Of a stretch of DNA of 43,989 nucleotides, positions 25,361-35,308 are shown piece by piece. Origin of the DNA: an uncultured Succinivibrio sp. GTDB lineage: Bacteria; Pseudomonadota; Gammaproteobacteria; Enterobacterales; Succinivibrionaceae. The stretch spans positions 1 to 43,989 of the forward strand of contig CAAECI010000002.1 of assembly GCA_900754255.1 (NCBI GenBank), given 5' to 3'. A program made the translations under genes and the position numbers. The first letter of the stretch is position 1. The number at the start of each line of letters is the position of its first letter. The notes under the pieces were generated by a model. It did not search any database and was not told the DNA's origin. It saw only the letters and a program-made list of their open reading frames with translations.

Positions 25361-26164
25361 TTGAATAAGTTTGTAAAGAAGGCGGCGGTTATTTCTATGT
25401 TGGCCGCTGCTGTTTTTGCCGTATCGGCTTGCGGTGAGAAAAAGAATGTCAGCATCACCGAAAAAAGCAGCTTTGAGCAGAAATCAGCATACTCTATAGG
25501 TGCCTCGGTGGGCATGTATATCAAAAACATGCTGGATCAGCAGGCCGAGCTCATTGATCCTATGGATCAGGAGATTGTACTTAAGGGTGTAGCCGATGCC
25601 TTAAAGGGCGGCAATGCGCTTAAGAATAAGGATATGGAGGATACCCTCCATGCTTTGGATCAGAAGCTCAAGGAGGCCATGCAGGCCAAGCAGGCCGCTC
25701 TTGCCAAGAAGAATCTTGAAGAGGGTGAGAAGTTCTTAAACGAGAACAAAACCAAGGAAGGTGTTCAGGTAACCCCCTCCGGATTACAGTACAAGATCAT
25801 TACCAAGGGTGACGGTGAGACTGCCAAGAAGGGCGATACTGTGACCGTAACCTATAAGGGAACCACCATAGACGGAAAGATCTTCGACGAGCAGCGTGAG
25901 GGCGTGGATTTCCCGCTTGACAATATGATCCCTGGCTGGATAGAGGGCATCGAGCTCATGACCGAGGGTTCGGAGTACGAGTTCTATATTCCTGCCAACC
26001 TCGCATACGGCGAAGCCGGTGCCGGTGATGCCATTGCGCCTAACAGTGTGCTGATCTTTGATGTTAAGCTCTCCTCCGTAAAGAAGGCCGCACCCAAGGC
26101 TGAGGCCGGCAGTGCTCCTGAGGCTGCCAATGAGCAGGCAGCACCTGAGGCCGCAGAGAAGTGA
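25361..26164 (+). CDS. fkpA: FKBP-type peptidyl-prolyl isomerase, lipoprotein (FkpA/Mip-like)
   Basis: This is an envelope-located folding catalyst. The signal peptide ends in the lipobox VSAC, lipidating Cys24, so the protein is membrane-anchored, unlike soluble E. coli FkpA. A helical dimerisation domain (about 35-135, with QKSAYSIGASVG) precedes the FKBP domain (about 150-245, with GDTVTVTYKG, IPGWIEGI and IPANLAYG). A short Ala/Glu-rich tail follows. The start is a TTG at 25361 with TTGGAG seven bases upstream; no ATG gives a signal peptide. The symbol is by family resemblance; mip would also be used. Confidence 0.87.
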   Translation: MNKFVKKAAVISMLAAAVFAVSACGEKKNVSITEKSSFEQKSAYSIGASVGMYIKNMLDQQAELIDPMDQEIVLKGVADALKGGNALKNKDMEDTLHALDQKLKEAMQAKQAALAKKNLEEGEKFLNENKTKEGVQVTPSGLQYKIITKGDGETAKKGDTVTVTYKGTTIDGKIFDEQREGVDFPLDNMIPGWIEGIELMTEGSEYEFYIPANLAYGEAGAGDAIAPNSVLIFDVKLSSVKKAAPKAEAGSAPEAANEQAAPEAAEK

Positions 26165-26188
26165 TCCTCTTAGTAATATGAATATATG

Positions 26189-26225
26189 ATCCCTTCCCGA
26201 TCGAGGTCGGAAAGGGATTTTTTTT
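26189..26225 (+). terminator. Terminator after the FKBP gene
   Basis: A 12-bp stem with one mismatch (26189-26200 with 26207-26218) is followed by eight T. It also separates the gene from the convergent dsbD. Confidence 0.85.
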
Positions 26226-26240
26226 AACTTGGGATTGAGC

Positions 26241-28007
26241 CTAACGGGCGGTATATTCCTTTAAAAACTCTTTTGTTTCCATAAGATCATGATATCCGTC
26301 CAAGCGCTTTACTACCCTTCCGTTGTCAATGATCAAAGCTGCGGGAACTCCTTTAATGAAATATAGTTCCGCCGCCTCCGTAACCTCCTTTTTCTGCGGA
26401 TCGCTCATGTCAAGACGTAGCGCCGCCATACCGGCATCGTTTAAATCCTGCTTGAAGGAGTCGTCGGCATATACCTTGTCATCCATAACATGACAGTTGC
26501 CGCACCAAGAGGCTGAAAAGGAAAGGTATATGGGACGCCCCTGATAGCTTTTAAGATCGTCAATAGAGCTTATGGCAGTAAAGGGAAGCCTTCCTGTGGC
26601 AGCGGTGAGTATATGTGCGGAACAAAAGGCAACACAAAGACCGTAGAGCACGGCACTTATGAGCCCCGGCCCTTTGTGGATGCGGGCGGAGGAGGAATTT
26701 AGGATCATAACCGTAAGTATGGTAATGAGTCCTGCAAATACAATCTGTGCCGTGCGATCGTAGCTCCACAGGGGCTGCATGATCATGAAGGCGGCAAAAA
26801 GCAGGGGGACGGACATGAGACGTCGTATGATCACGGCGGCGCCTCCGGACTTAGGCAAGAGCTTGGTGCCGAAAAGCCCGACGAGGCATAGAGGCAACCC
26901 CATACCCAAACCGATGGCCGCAAACATGAGCGTTCCCTTTAGCATATCTCCTTCCTTTGCTATGTAGAGCAAAGCGCCCGCAAGCGGGGCCGAGGTGCAG
27001 GGGGTGGTCAGTAGTCCTGAAAAGGCTCCGAATATGAAGGCTGACGGGATACGCCCGCGTTTTTGGGAGGAAAGCCTTTGATTAATGAGATTATTAAAGA
27101 GCTTAGGCGGCTTTAAGGTAATGAGATTTAAGCAGTCGGCGGCAAGCACGATGAAGATCCCGCCTGCGATCACGGTGAAAAGCGCAGACGAGAGAAATAC
27201 GTGAGCATACATGCCGAGGGATGAAAAGATCCATCCTAAGCCTGTGTATACGAGGGTAAGTCCGCAAAGGTAGGAGAGGTTTAAGGCCAAGGAGCGTTTT
27301 AGGCTTAAGGCGCCCTGTCCCATGATCATGGCCGAGAAAATACCTAAAAGCGGTAATACGCAGGGAGTGAGATCAAGTCCTGCACCTAATAGCAAAAAGA
27401 GCAGGATGGTTGCGACGGTTCCGCCCGTTGCAAAAACAGAGGCATTGTCGCTTTCGTTTTGCTGTTGCTCAAAAAGACTGTAAGCGGCGGAATTCCTATC
27501 GGAGCTGCGGTCCTCAATCCTGCCTGAGGTCTTTTTTATATCGGGGGAGATCGCCGCTTCAAACTTAGGCAGGGTTACGGAGTATTCCTCTGGCGGGTAG
27601 CATATCCCGCTTTCGTCACAGCCGCGAAAGCTCAGCGTTACGATCGAGCCCGTATCGCTCTTAGTAACCTGAGCATATATATCGACATTTTCAGTATATA
27701 CGTACACTAAGCCGTTTATGTCGTTATGCTCTGAGGCCGCGGGTAAAGGCTTAAGCTCGGCTTGGCTTTGTGCGTCGGCTCGTAGGTTTAAAGAATCCTT
27801 ATAGACATAAGCGCCTTTGTCGGCTTTAATTGTGAAATGAATGATCCCCGTTTTTGAGTCGAAGGAGGCTGCGGCCCTAAAGGGTGTGTGTGCCGCCGCA
27901 GGTGCGGATACGTCCGCATCCAGTGCAAAAAGATCGGCCGGTACGGCCTGAAGATGCTGAAAGGGGAGCGCTGAAAGAAAAAGGATGCAAAGCAGTTTTT
28001 TGGACAT
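26241..28007 (-). CDS. dsbD: Thiol:disulfide interchange protein DsbD
   Basis: DsbD carries electrons from cytoplasmic thioredoxin across the inner membrane to periplasmic DsbC/DsbG and cytochrome-maturation proteins. All three domains are present: signal peptide (1-21) and N-terminal immunoglobulin-like domain with Cys130 and Cys136 (RGCDESGICYPP); a membrane domain of about eight helices with Cys216 (LTPC) and Cys337 (TTPC); and a thioredoxin-like domain with Cys502 and Cys505 (SWCGNCH). Its 588 residues compare with 565 in E. coli. The ATG lacks an obvious Shine-Dalgarno; a purine-rich AAAGGA lies farther up inside a hairpin. Confidence 0.95.
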   Translation of the reverse strand: MSKKLLCILFLSALPFQHLQAVPADLFALDADVSAPAAAHTPFRAAASFDSKTGIIHFTIKADKGAYVYKDSLNLRADAQSQAELKPLPAASEHNDINGLVYVYTENVDIYAQVTKSDTGSIVTLSFRGCDESGICYPPEEYSVTLPKFEAAISPDIKKTSGRIEDRSSDRNSAAYSLFEQQQNESDNASVFATGGTVATILLFLLLGAGLDLTPCVLPLLGIFSAMIMGQGALSLKRSLALNLSYLCGLTLVYTGLGWIFSSLGMYAHVFLSSALFTVIAGGIFIVLAADCLNLITLKPPKLFNNLINQRLSSQKRGRIPSAFIFGAFSGLLTTPCTSAPLAGALLYIAKEGDMLKGTLMFAAIGLGMGLPLCLVGLFGTKLLPKSGGAAVIIRRLMSVPLLFAAFMIMQPLWSYDRTAQIVFAGLITILTVMILNSSSARIHKGPGLISAVLYGLCVAFCSAHILTAATGRLPFTAISSIDDLKSYQGRPIYLSFSASWCGNCHVMDDKVYADDSFKQDLNDAGMAALRLDMSDPQKKEVTEAAELYFIKGVPAALIIDNGRVVKRLDGYHDLMETKEFLKEYTAR

Positions 28008-28017
28008 ATGGCTTTAG

Positions 28018-28031
28018 AGGACTTTCGTCCT
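28018..28031 (-). promoter_or_regulatory. GNRA hairpin in the dsbD leader
   Basis: On the minus strand AGGAC-GAAA-GTCCT forms a 5-bp stem closed by a GAAA tetraloop, an unusually stable loop, 10 bases before the dsbD ATG. It contains part of the only AAGGA sequence near the start, so folding could hide the ribosome binding site. Confidence 0.4.
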
Positions 28032-28052
28032 TTCTTAAGTGTAAGATCTTTT

Positions 28053-28081
28053 TTGGAAATAATGATAGCGTAAATTAAGAT
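28053..28081 (+). promoter_or_regulatory. Possible fxsA promoter
   Basis: TTGGAA (28053-28058) and TAAGAT (28076-28081) are 17 bases apart and about 28 bases before the fxsA ATG. Each matches the sigma70 consensus at only four positions. Confidence 0.35.
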
Positions 28082-28109
28082 AGGCTTTTTGATTTGTTGC
28101 GGAGTTTAA

Positions 28110-28580
28110 ATGGGACGTTTTTTACTGGCCTTAGTCGTGCTCTTCGTTTTGGAGCTCATAGTGATCATCAAGGTAGGATCTCATATAGGAGCCTTTGCTA
28201 CCTTGACCGTACTGTTTTGCTTTATGGTGCTGGGAGCCGTGCTGGTTAAATTAAGGTTTCGGCAGGCCCTGCTTGAATTACAGAACAATCAGATCCCCTC
28301 CATGCATATTTTATGGTTGCCGCTGAGCGGCTTCTTTTTCATTTTTCCGGGATTTATTTCCGATATATTTGCCGTAATGCTGTTGTTGCCTCCGGTACAG
28401 AAATTTCTTGCCGCCTTTATTAAAAAGTATTTTCGCATAGCCGGAATGTCGGCAACGCGGGGAGGTTTTTCCTACGAGGCGCATACAAAGACGCATGGAG
28501 GTCGTACCATAGATGCCACCTATGTTGAGGTTCCTGAAGAGGAAAACAATCCCCAAATAGAGCATAAAAAAGATCAATAG
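28110..28580 (+). CDS. fxsA: FxsA family membrane protein
   Basis: FxsA is a small inner-membrane protein of poorly known function; overexpressed in E. coli it relieves exclusion of phage T7 by the F plasmid. The 156 residues start with two hydrophobic segments (about 3-20 and 25-48) followed by KLRFRQALLELQ, then a further hydrophobic pair (about 70-102) and a polar C-terminal tail. The ribosome binding site is GCGGAG. Its position upstream of groESL matches the gene order of E. coli, although here an EamA gene lies between. Confidence 0.88.
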   Translation: MGRFLLALVVLFVLELIVIIKVGSHIGAFATLTVLFCFMVLGAVLVKLRFRQALLELQNNQIPSMHILWLPLSGFFFIFPGFISDIFAVMLLLPPVQKFLAAFIKKYFRIAGMSATRGGFSYEAHTKTHGGRTIDATYVEVPEEENNPQIEHKKDQ

Positions 28581-28609
28581 GTCAATCCGAGGTATTTCAG
28601 AAGGTGCTT

Positions 28610-29548
28610 ATGTCCAAAGCTAAGTACTATGCGGTATTGGTTTTAACTTGTGTGATCTGGGGCGCGACCCCCGCCTGCGGCAAGGTGCTGGCCATGAAGG
28701 TGTCGCCCGTATTTTTGACGGGCATGCGTTTTATGTGCATGGCTTTGGTATTGTTTGCACTGATTGTGCTTATGGGAAAAAGCCGTGAGCTTAAGCCCGC
28801 GCGGCGTGATTTTTTCATCATGGCGCTTATGGGTATGTTCGGGGTTTTTCTGCATAACTCGCTTTTGATGACTGGGGTTCGATATACCACGGCCTCCAAT
28901 ACGGCCATGATCGAAAGCATAGGTCCCACCGTAACCTGCGTACTGGCTTTTTTAATCGTAGGCGAGCGTTTGTCGCTTAAGGGCTGGTTTGGGATCATTC
29001 TGTCCTGCCTGGGAGCTTTATCCATCGTATCTCACGGATCATTGCAGATCTTTTTGAATATGAGCTTCAACCGCGGCGATCTCATCATCGTGCTTTGCGA
29101 GGCCATGTGGTCCTGCTATACGGTTACGGGATGGTTTTTATCCGCCCGCTCGTCAGCACTTACGGCCACGGCATGGTCAAGTCTTACGGGCGCACTCATG
29201 TGCTTTGGGCTGTGCTTTGCAAGCGGTGAGTATGAGGTACAAGATCTTGTTCTCATCGACTATTTTGCCTTTGCATATTTGGTTTTGGCCTCGGGAGTCA
29301 TAGCCTTTTTGGGCTGGAATTGGGCTGCGGTGCGCGTTGGCGTGAGCAAGGCCGGAACCTTCGTCTACGTGGTGCCCTTCGCCGGAGCCGTTACGGGATT
29401 TTTACTGCTCGGAGAGCAGCTCTATATCTCGCAGTTTGCAGGCGGGCTGGTGGTGATCCTCGGGATGATCATAACCTCACGTTCAAAGCTTGATATGAAA
29501 AAACATAACGCATCCAAGGATATTCCTCTAAAAAAGGAGCAGGCCTGA
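28610..29548 (+). CDS. EamA/DMT-superfamily transporter
   Basis: This inner-membrane protein of 312 residues has about ten hydrophobic segments arranged as two EamA repeats (about 4-140 and 150-290), the drug/metabolite transporter fold. VIWGATPACGK near the N-terminus and the repeat boundary with ERLSLKGWFGIILSCLGAL are typical. Members export amino acids or other metabolites; the substrate cannot be assigned. I chose the ATG at 28610, five bases after AGAAGG, over a GTG at 28604. The C-terminal tail is Lys-rich and cytoplasmic. Confidence 0.87.
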   Translation: MSKAKYYAVLVLTCVIWGATPACGKVLAMKVSPVFLTGMRFMCMALVLFALIVLMGKSRELKPARRDFFIMALMGMFGVFLHNSLLMTGVRYTTASNTAMIESIGPTVTCVLAFLIVGERLSLKGWFGIILSCLGALSIVSHGSLQIFLNMSFNRGDLIIVLCEAMWSCYTVTGWFLSARSSALTATAWSSLTGALMCFGLCFASGEYEVQDLVLIDYFAFAYLVLASGVIAFLGWNWAAVRVGVSKAGTFVYVVPFAGAVTGFLLLGEQLYISQFAGGLVVILGMIITSRSKLDMKKHNASKDIPLKKEQA

Positions 29549-29602
29549 TCCCACAGGAGCCGCCTTAACGATTTCTAAGGCGGATAGAAAAAATAAATTA
29601 TG

Positions 29603-29625
29603 TTTTATATCAATTGGATATAAAA
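29603..29625. repeat. Palindrome upstream of the groE promoter
   Basis: TTTTATATC (29603-29611) and GATATAAAA (29617-29625) form a perfect 9-bp inverted repeat with a 5-base spacer. It ends 17 bases before the sigma32 -35 box. It may be a regulator site or an AT-rich upstream element; it is not a CIRCE element. Confidence 0.5.
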
Positions 29626-29641
29626 AATTTTCTGCTTTATT

Positions 29642-29669
29642 CTTGAATACCTGCAAAGCATCCCCACTT
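29642..29669 (+). promoter_or_regulatory. Sigma32 (heat-shock) promoter of groESL
   Basis: The -35 box CTTGAAT (29642-29648) and the -10 box CCCCACTT (29662-29669) are 13 bases apart and closely match the sigma32 consensus (CTTGAA, CCCCAT). They lie about 90 bases before groES. Heat-shock control by RpoH is expected. Confidence 0.88.
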
Positions 29670-29756
29670 AACAACTGTACAAAGTAAGACGTTTAAACGT
29701 CAGGCGGTTGGACGGGCCAATAACCGTCCGCATGAAAAATATTTAAGCGGTGTCCT

Positions 29757-30047
29757 ATGAAATTAGTTCCCTTATATGATCGCGTTATCGTCAAGCCCTT
29801 TGAGGAAGAAACCAAGTCCTCAGGCGGAATCTTGTTAGGCAGTCAGGCTGAAAAATCTACCCGCGGTAAGGTAGTTGCCGTCGGTGCCGGTCGTCTGCTC
29901 GACAACGGTGAAACCGCTAAGATGGCCGTCAAGGCCGGTGATACCGTAATCTATAACGAAGGTTACGGTTCCAAGAAAGAGAAGCTGGACGGCGAGGATG
30001 TGATCATCCTGTCCGAGAGCGACATCATGGCGATCGTTGAAGACTAA
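29757..30047 (+). CDS. groES: Co-chaperonin GroES
   Basis: GroES is the 10-kDa heptameric lid of the GroEL folding chamber. The 96 residues show the family sequence LYDRVIVKPFEEE, the mobile loop with SSGGILLG (about 21-28), which contacts GroEL, and the C-terminal VIILSESDIMAI. It lies 42 bases ahead of groEL in the same heat-shock operon. Confidence 0.98.
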   Translation: MKLVPLYDRVIVKPFEEETKSSGGILLGSQAEKSTRGKVVAVGAGRLLDNGETAKMAVKAGDTVIYNEGYGSKKEKLDGEDVIILSESDIMAIVED

Positions 30048-30089
30048 TCTACAGATCTACAGATTTAATAACCAGGAAGACTTAAGAAT

Positions 30090-31739
<1,650 letters not shown>

Positions 31740-31780
31740 TTGCCCCAGTACGCTGCGGGATCTGAGTAATTCCGCAAACA

Positions 31781-31820
31781 AACCCGTTGGTCTTGGTGAT
31801 CAACGGGTTTTTTAATTTTT
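31781..31820 (+). terminator. Terminator of the groESL operon
   Basis: A 12-bp stem with one G-U pair (31781-31792 with 31798-31809) and loop TTGGT is followed by TTTTTTAATTTTT. Confidence 0.9.
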
Positions 31821-32076
31821 AGGAACGCTCGCCCTTATGCGTTTGCAGGGATAGCCGTTCATTTGCTCGCATGCATAAAATTTGCGCTGAAGTAGTACCG
31901 CTAAGTATTAGCTTTGTCGTGTAAAATATATTGTTTCAATAAATGCAATAAGATCCCTTTAAATAAATAAGGGGCAGATGCGAGCTTTTCCCTAGTGATC
32001 CCGGTATTGCGGCGCGTCGTTAATGATTTTATTTTAAAAGTCGCGTAGTGCATGTTCCTGCCTGCAGGATCCGGAC
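31821..32076. other. Intergenic region before mrcA
   Basis: No gene is seen in these 256 bases. A -10-like TATATT (31927-31932) is embedded in an AT-rich stretch, but no good -35 was found. In many gammaproteobacteria the pilMNOPQ genes are divergent from mrcA; no trace of them is visible. Confidence 0.35.
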
Positions 32077-34599
32077 ATGGGAAAGATGTTGTTTTCGGAG
32101 AAGAATGTGATTTTTCGTATTGTGCGTAACACGCTGTGGGCAGGACTTTTTCTGGGGGCGGTTTCCTCCGCCGCCGCAGCCGGTCTTTACTACAATGCCT
32201 TAGGATCTCTGCCCGATGTATCCGAGCTTAAAACCGTGTCCTTTGAGATCCCCATGCAGATCTTTACCAAGGACGGCAAGCTTATAGGAGAATTCGGTGA
32301 GGCCAAGCGTATTCCCGTACCTTTAAATGAAATTCCTCTGAAGTTGCGTCAGGCTTTTTTGGCCATCGAGGACAGCCGCTTTTATGAGCACAGCGGTATC
32401 GATCCCATTGGTATTGCCAGAGCGGCCTTCGTCGCCTTAGCCAATGCCGGTAATGCCAAGCAGGGAGCCTCCACCATCACGCAGCAGGTGGCAAGAAACT
32501 TTTTCTTAACGCGGAAGAAAACCCTCAAGCGTAAGGTACGTGAGGTTTTCATTTCCCTGCGTATCGAGCAGGTTTTGACCAAGGATGAGATCTTTGAGCT
32601 GTATTTGAACAAAATAGCTTTAGGTCATAACTCATACGGGGTTGCGGCAGCCGCACAGGTTTATTACGGCAAGGAATTAAAGGATCTTACTTTGGCCGAA
32701 ATGGCCACCATCGCCGGCCTGCCCAAGGCTCCTTCAAGTTTAAATCCGGTATCCAATCCGGAGCGCTCGCGCGATCGCCGCAATACTGTTTTGGGGCGTA
32801 TGCTCAGCTTGGGATACATTACCAAGGCCGAATTTGAGGAGGCCAGTCATGCCCCGTATCGCACATTCGTGCACGGAGCTCCGCTTGAGGCCTATGCTCC
32901 TTATGTGGCTGAGAATGCCCGTCAGTTTGCCATCGACCAATACGGAGACAAGGCCTATACGGAAGGCTTTAAGGTATATACCACGGTCGACTCCAAGATC
33001 CAGACGGATGCGCATTATGCCGTATTCAAGGGCGTTACCGCCTATGACACCCGTCACGGTTATCGCGGTCCCGTGGCTCGCTTATCCGAGCTTCCGGATT
33101 ACCGCGATACCGAAATAGAAAGAGAAAAGCTGTTACGCTCCTACGACAAATATCACTTTATAGCGCCGGCAATAGTCGAGAGCACGGATGATCATAAGAA
33201 AACGGCCGCGATCCTTATGCGCGGTAATGCGCACGAAACGCTCCTTTGGGAGGCCATGAAGTGGGCCGCTCCCTTCCGATCGGATCGCAGTCGCGGTCCC
33301 GCGCCCAAAAAGCCGTCTGAGATCTTGAAAAAGGGAGACATAGTTTATGTTTATCGTGATGAGCAAAGGGTATTGCAGCTTACGCAGCTGCCGCAGGTTG
33401 AGTCCGCATTGGTTGCCATAAATCCCTATACCGGAGGCATTGAAGCCTTGGTGGGAGGCTACGATTTTGAAAAGAGTAAATTCGATCGTACCACCATGGC
33501 CAAGCGTCAGGTGGGATCAAATTTCAAGCCCTTCCTCTATTCATCGGCAATTGCTCGCGGGCTCTCCATCAATTCGCTGTTTATGGATGAGCCGCTCAAG
33601 ACCTGGGATCCGGGATCAAGAACTTGGTGGGAGCCTAAAAACACCCCCAACCGTTATGATGGGATCATGACATTGCGTGAGGCTCTGGCCCGATCCAAAA
33701 ACGTGGTTTCCGTACGTCTGATAAGACAGATCGGCGTACCCAATGCCGTAACCCACGTGCAGAAATTCGGCTTTGAGATCCCGCGCTCGCAGCAGGTGGA
33801 ATCCATGGCCTTAGGATCGGTAGAGGTTACTCCGCTTGAGCTTTGTACCGGCTATGCGGTGTTTGCCAACGGCGGTTATAAGCTGTTGCCGCATCTTATT
33901 TCCAGAATTGAAAGGAACGGAGAGGTAGTGTACGCGGCCGATGTCAGAAAAGCCGATCCTAACGCACCGGATCGGGTGATCAACGATATAGAGCTTAAAT
34001 TTGATGAGGAAATACCTGAGGATCCGCATATGGCTCCGCAGGTTTTGTCTCACGGCAATGCCTTTATCGTGGCCGATATGATGCGCTCTGTGATCTACGG
34101 CGGTGAGGGTATGACCGGTCCATATTGGGGCACCGGCGGTCGTGCTCAGGCCATAACGGGTCGTAAGGATCTGCACGGAAAGACCGGCACCACCAACGAT
34201 GTTCATGATGCTTGGTTCTCGGGCTTTAACGCCTCGGTGGTGGCCACGGCCTGGATGGGCTTTGATACCGATCGCGATCTGGGCTATTCCGCACAGGGTC
34301 CGGAGGGCGGTGCATATTCGGCTCTGCCCGTATGGGGAGAATTCATAAAACGCTCGCAAAAAGGCGTGGCGCAGGACGATTTACCTAAGCCTGCCGATGT
34401 ATTCAAATGCTCAAACGAAGGAATAAGCGATTATTGCTTAAAGGGAGCAAGTGCGGTGACTCAGGTGCCTCAGGGAGAACTTGAAGAGGGGGCGAGCAAT
34501 GACGCTACTCAGAATAATGAGGCAGGATCAGCCTCTTCCGACGGTAAGGAGGAGCCGGTAAATTCAGCCCCTGGCGAGGATCCTGAGGATATTTTCTGA
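32077..34599 (+). CDS. mrcA: Penicillin-binding protein 1A (bifunctional class A PBP)
   Basis: PBP1A polymerises lipid II and cross-links peptidoglycan in the periplasm, anchored by one N-terminal membrane helix (about 13-38). The glycosyltransferase domain (about 60-240) has the catalytic Glu98 in EDSRFYEHSG, then GASTITQQ and a KxxxExxLNK-type segment. An OB-like insertion (about 330-440) precedes the transpeptidase domain with the nucleophile Ser481 in SNFK, SKN at 540-542 and KTG at 702-704. The 840 residues match E. coli (850). A low-complexity acidic tail ends the protein. Confidence 0.95.
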   Translation: MGKMLFSEKNVIFRIVRNTLWAGLFLGAVSSAAAAGLYYNALGSLPDVSELKTVSFEIPMQIFTKDGKLIGEFGEAKRIPVPLNEIPLKLRQAFLAIEDSRFYEHSGIDPIGIARAAFVALANAGNAKQGASTITQQVARNFFLTRKKTLKRKVREVFISLRIEQVLTKDEIFELYLNKIALGHNSYGVAAAAQVYYGKELKDLTLAEMATIAGLPKAPSSLNPVSNPERSRDRRNTVLGRMLSLGYITKAEFEEASHAPYRTFVHGAPLEAYAPYVAENARQFAIDQYGDKAYTEGFKVYTTVDSKIQTDAHYAVFKGVTAYDTRHGYRGPVARLSELPDYRDTEIEREKLLRSYDKYHFIAPAIVESTDDHKKTAAILMRGNAHETLLWEAMKWAAPFRSDRSRGPAPKKPSEILKKGDIVYVYRDEQRVLQLTQLPQVESALVAINPYTGGIEALVGGYDFEKSKFDRTTMAKRQVGSNFKPFLYSSAIARGLSINSLFMDEPLKTWDPGSRTWWEPKNTPNRYDGIMTLREALARSKNVVSVRLIRQIGVPNAVTHVQKFGFEIPRSQQVESMALGSVEVTPLELCTGYAVFANGGYKLLPHLISRIERNGEVVYAADVRKADPNAPDRVINDIELKFDEEIPEDPHMAPQVLSHGNAFIVADMMRSVIYGGEGMTGPYWGTGGRAQAITGRKDLHGKTGTTNDVHDAWFSGFNASVVATAWMGFDTDRDLGYSAQGPEGGAYSALPVWGEFIKRSQKGVAQDDLPKPADVFKCSNEGISDYCLKGASAVTQVPQGELEEGASNDATQNNEAGSASSDGKEEPVNSAPGEDPEDIF

Positions 34600-34619
34600 T
34601 AGCCGATGACTTTTTATAT

Positions 34620-34652
34620 ACGGCATATAGGATTTTCCCATATGCCGTTTTT
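34620..34652 (+). terminator. Terminator after mrcA
   Basis: ACGGCATAT (34620-34628) pairs with ATATGCCGT (34640-34648), with an inner GG/CC pairing around ATTTT, followed by TTTTT. Confidence 0.8.
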
Positions 34653-34787
34653 GATCGTGTTAAGTCTTAGGCAGGGGTCGGATGAGGATCAAAATTTGAT
34701 CGTTTCTTCGGCTCTTTGCATACGCATGAGTATGCAGGCAGAATGATGTATGCTAATAGCCGATAAATAATGAAATAAGGAATTTTA

Positions 34788-35306
34788 ATGAAAGCTTTGA
34801 GCAAGCGGATCTTTCTTATAGGACCTATGGGTGCGGGAAAAAGCACGCTGGGGAAGGCTCTGGCTTTATTGATGAATAAAGCTTTTTTGGATCTTGACGA
34901 GTTGATTGTTAAAAATGCCGGGATGAGCATTCCGGATATTTTTGCCAAGGAAGAGGAAAGGGGCTTTAGAAAACGCGAAACGGAAGCCTTGCGTGAAAGT
35001 TTGCACTATGAGGCCGTGATCGCAACCGGCGGCGGGATCGTGGTTATCCCTGAAAATCTTGATATATTGAAGCAAAACGGCGTTGTTATCTATCTGCGTC
35101 CCGATGTTGAAACTCAGTTTCAGCGTACTAAAAGGGATGACGGGCGCCCTATGCTGTATGCCGAGGATCGTCGGGCGCGATTGCAGGAAATTTTTGAATA
35201 TCGCGATCCCCTGTATAAAAGTATTGCCGATCTTTGTGTGGACAGCGGCAAAAATGACGTGCGCAGCTGTGTAGAGCAAATAAAAGCCGCATTGAAAGAG
35301 GTTTAA
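34788..35306 (+). CDS. aroK: Shikimate kinase
   Basis: AroK phosphorylates shikimate at the 3-OH, a late step to chorismate. The P-loop GPMGAGKST (about 9-17), the substrate Asp in DLDELI, and the shikimate-binding Arg in FRKRE and GGG in ATGGGIVV are all present. The 172 residues match E. coli AroK (173). The ribosome binding site is AAGGAA. aroB follows after two bases, the standard gene pair. Confidence 0.96.
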   Translation: MKALSKRIFLIGPMGAGKSTLGKALALLMNKAFLDLDELIVKNAGMSIPDIFAKEEERGFRKRETEALRESLHYEAVIATGGGIVVIPENLDILKQNGVVIYLRPDVETQFQRTKRDDGRPMLYAEDRRARLQEIFEYRDPLYKSIADLCVDSGKNDVRSCVEQIKAALKEV

Positions 35307-35308
35307 TC

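Noticed and set aside
29560..29583. Terminator after the EamA gene
   Set aside because: An 8-bp stem (CCGCCTTA / TAAGGCGG) exists but is followed by an A-rich, not T-rich, sequence on the plus strand; it may stop 3' decay but is not a typical intrinsic terminator.
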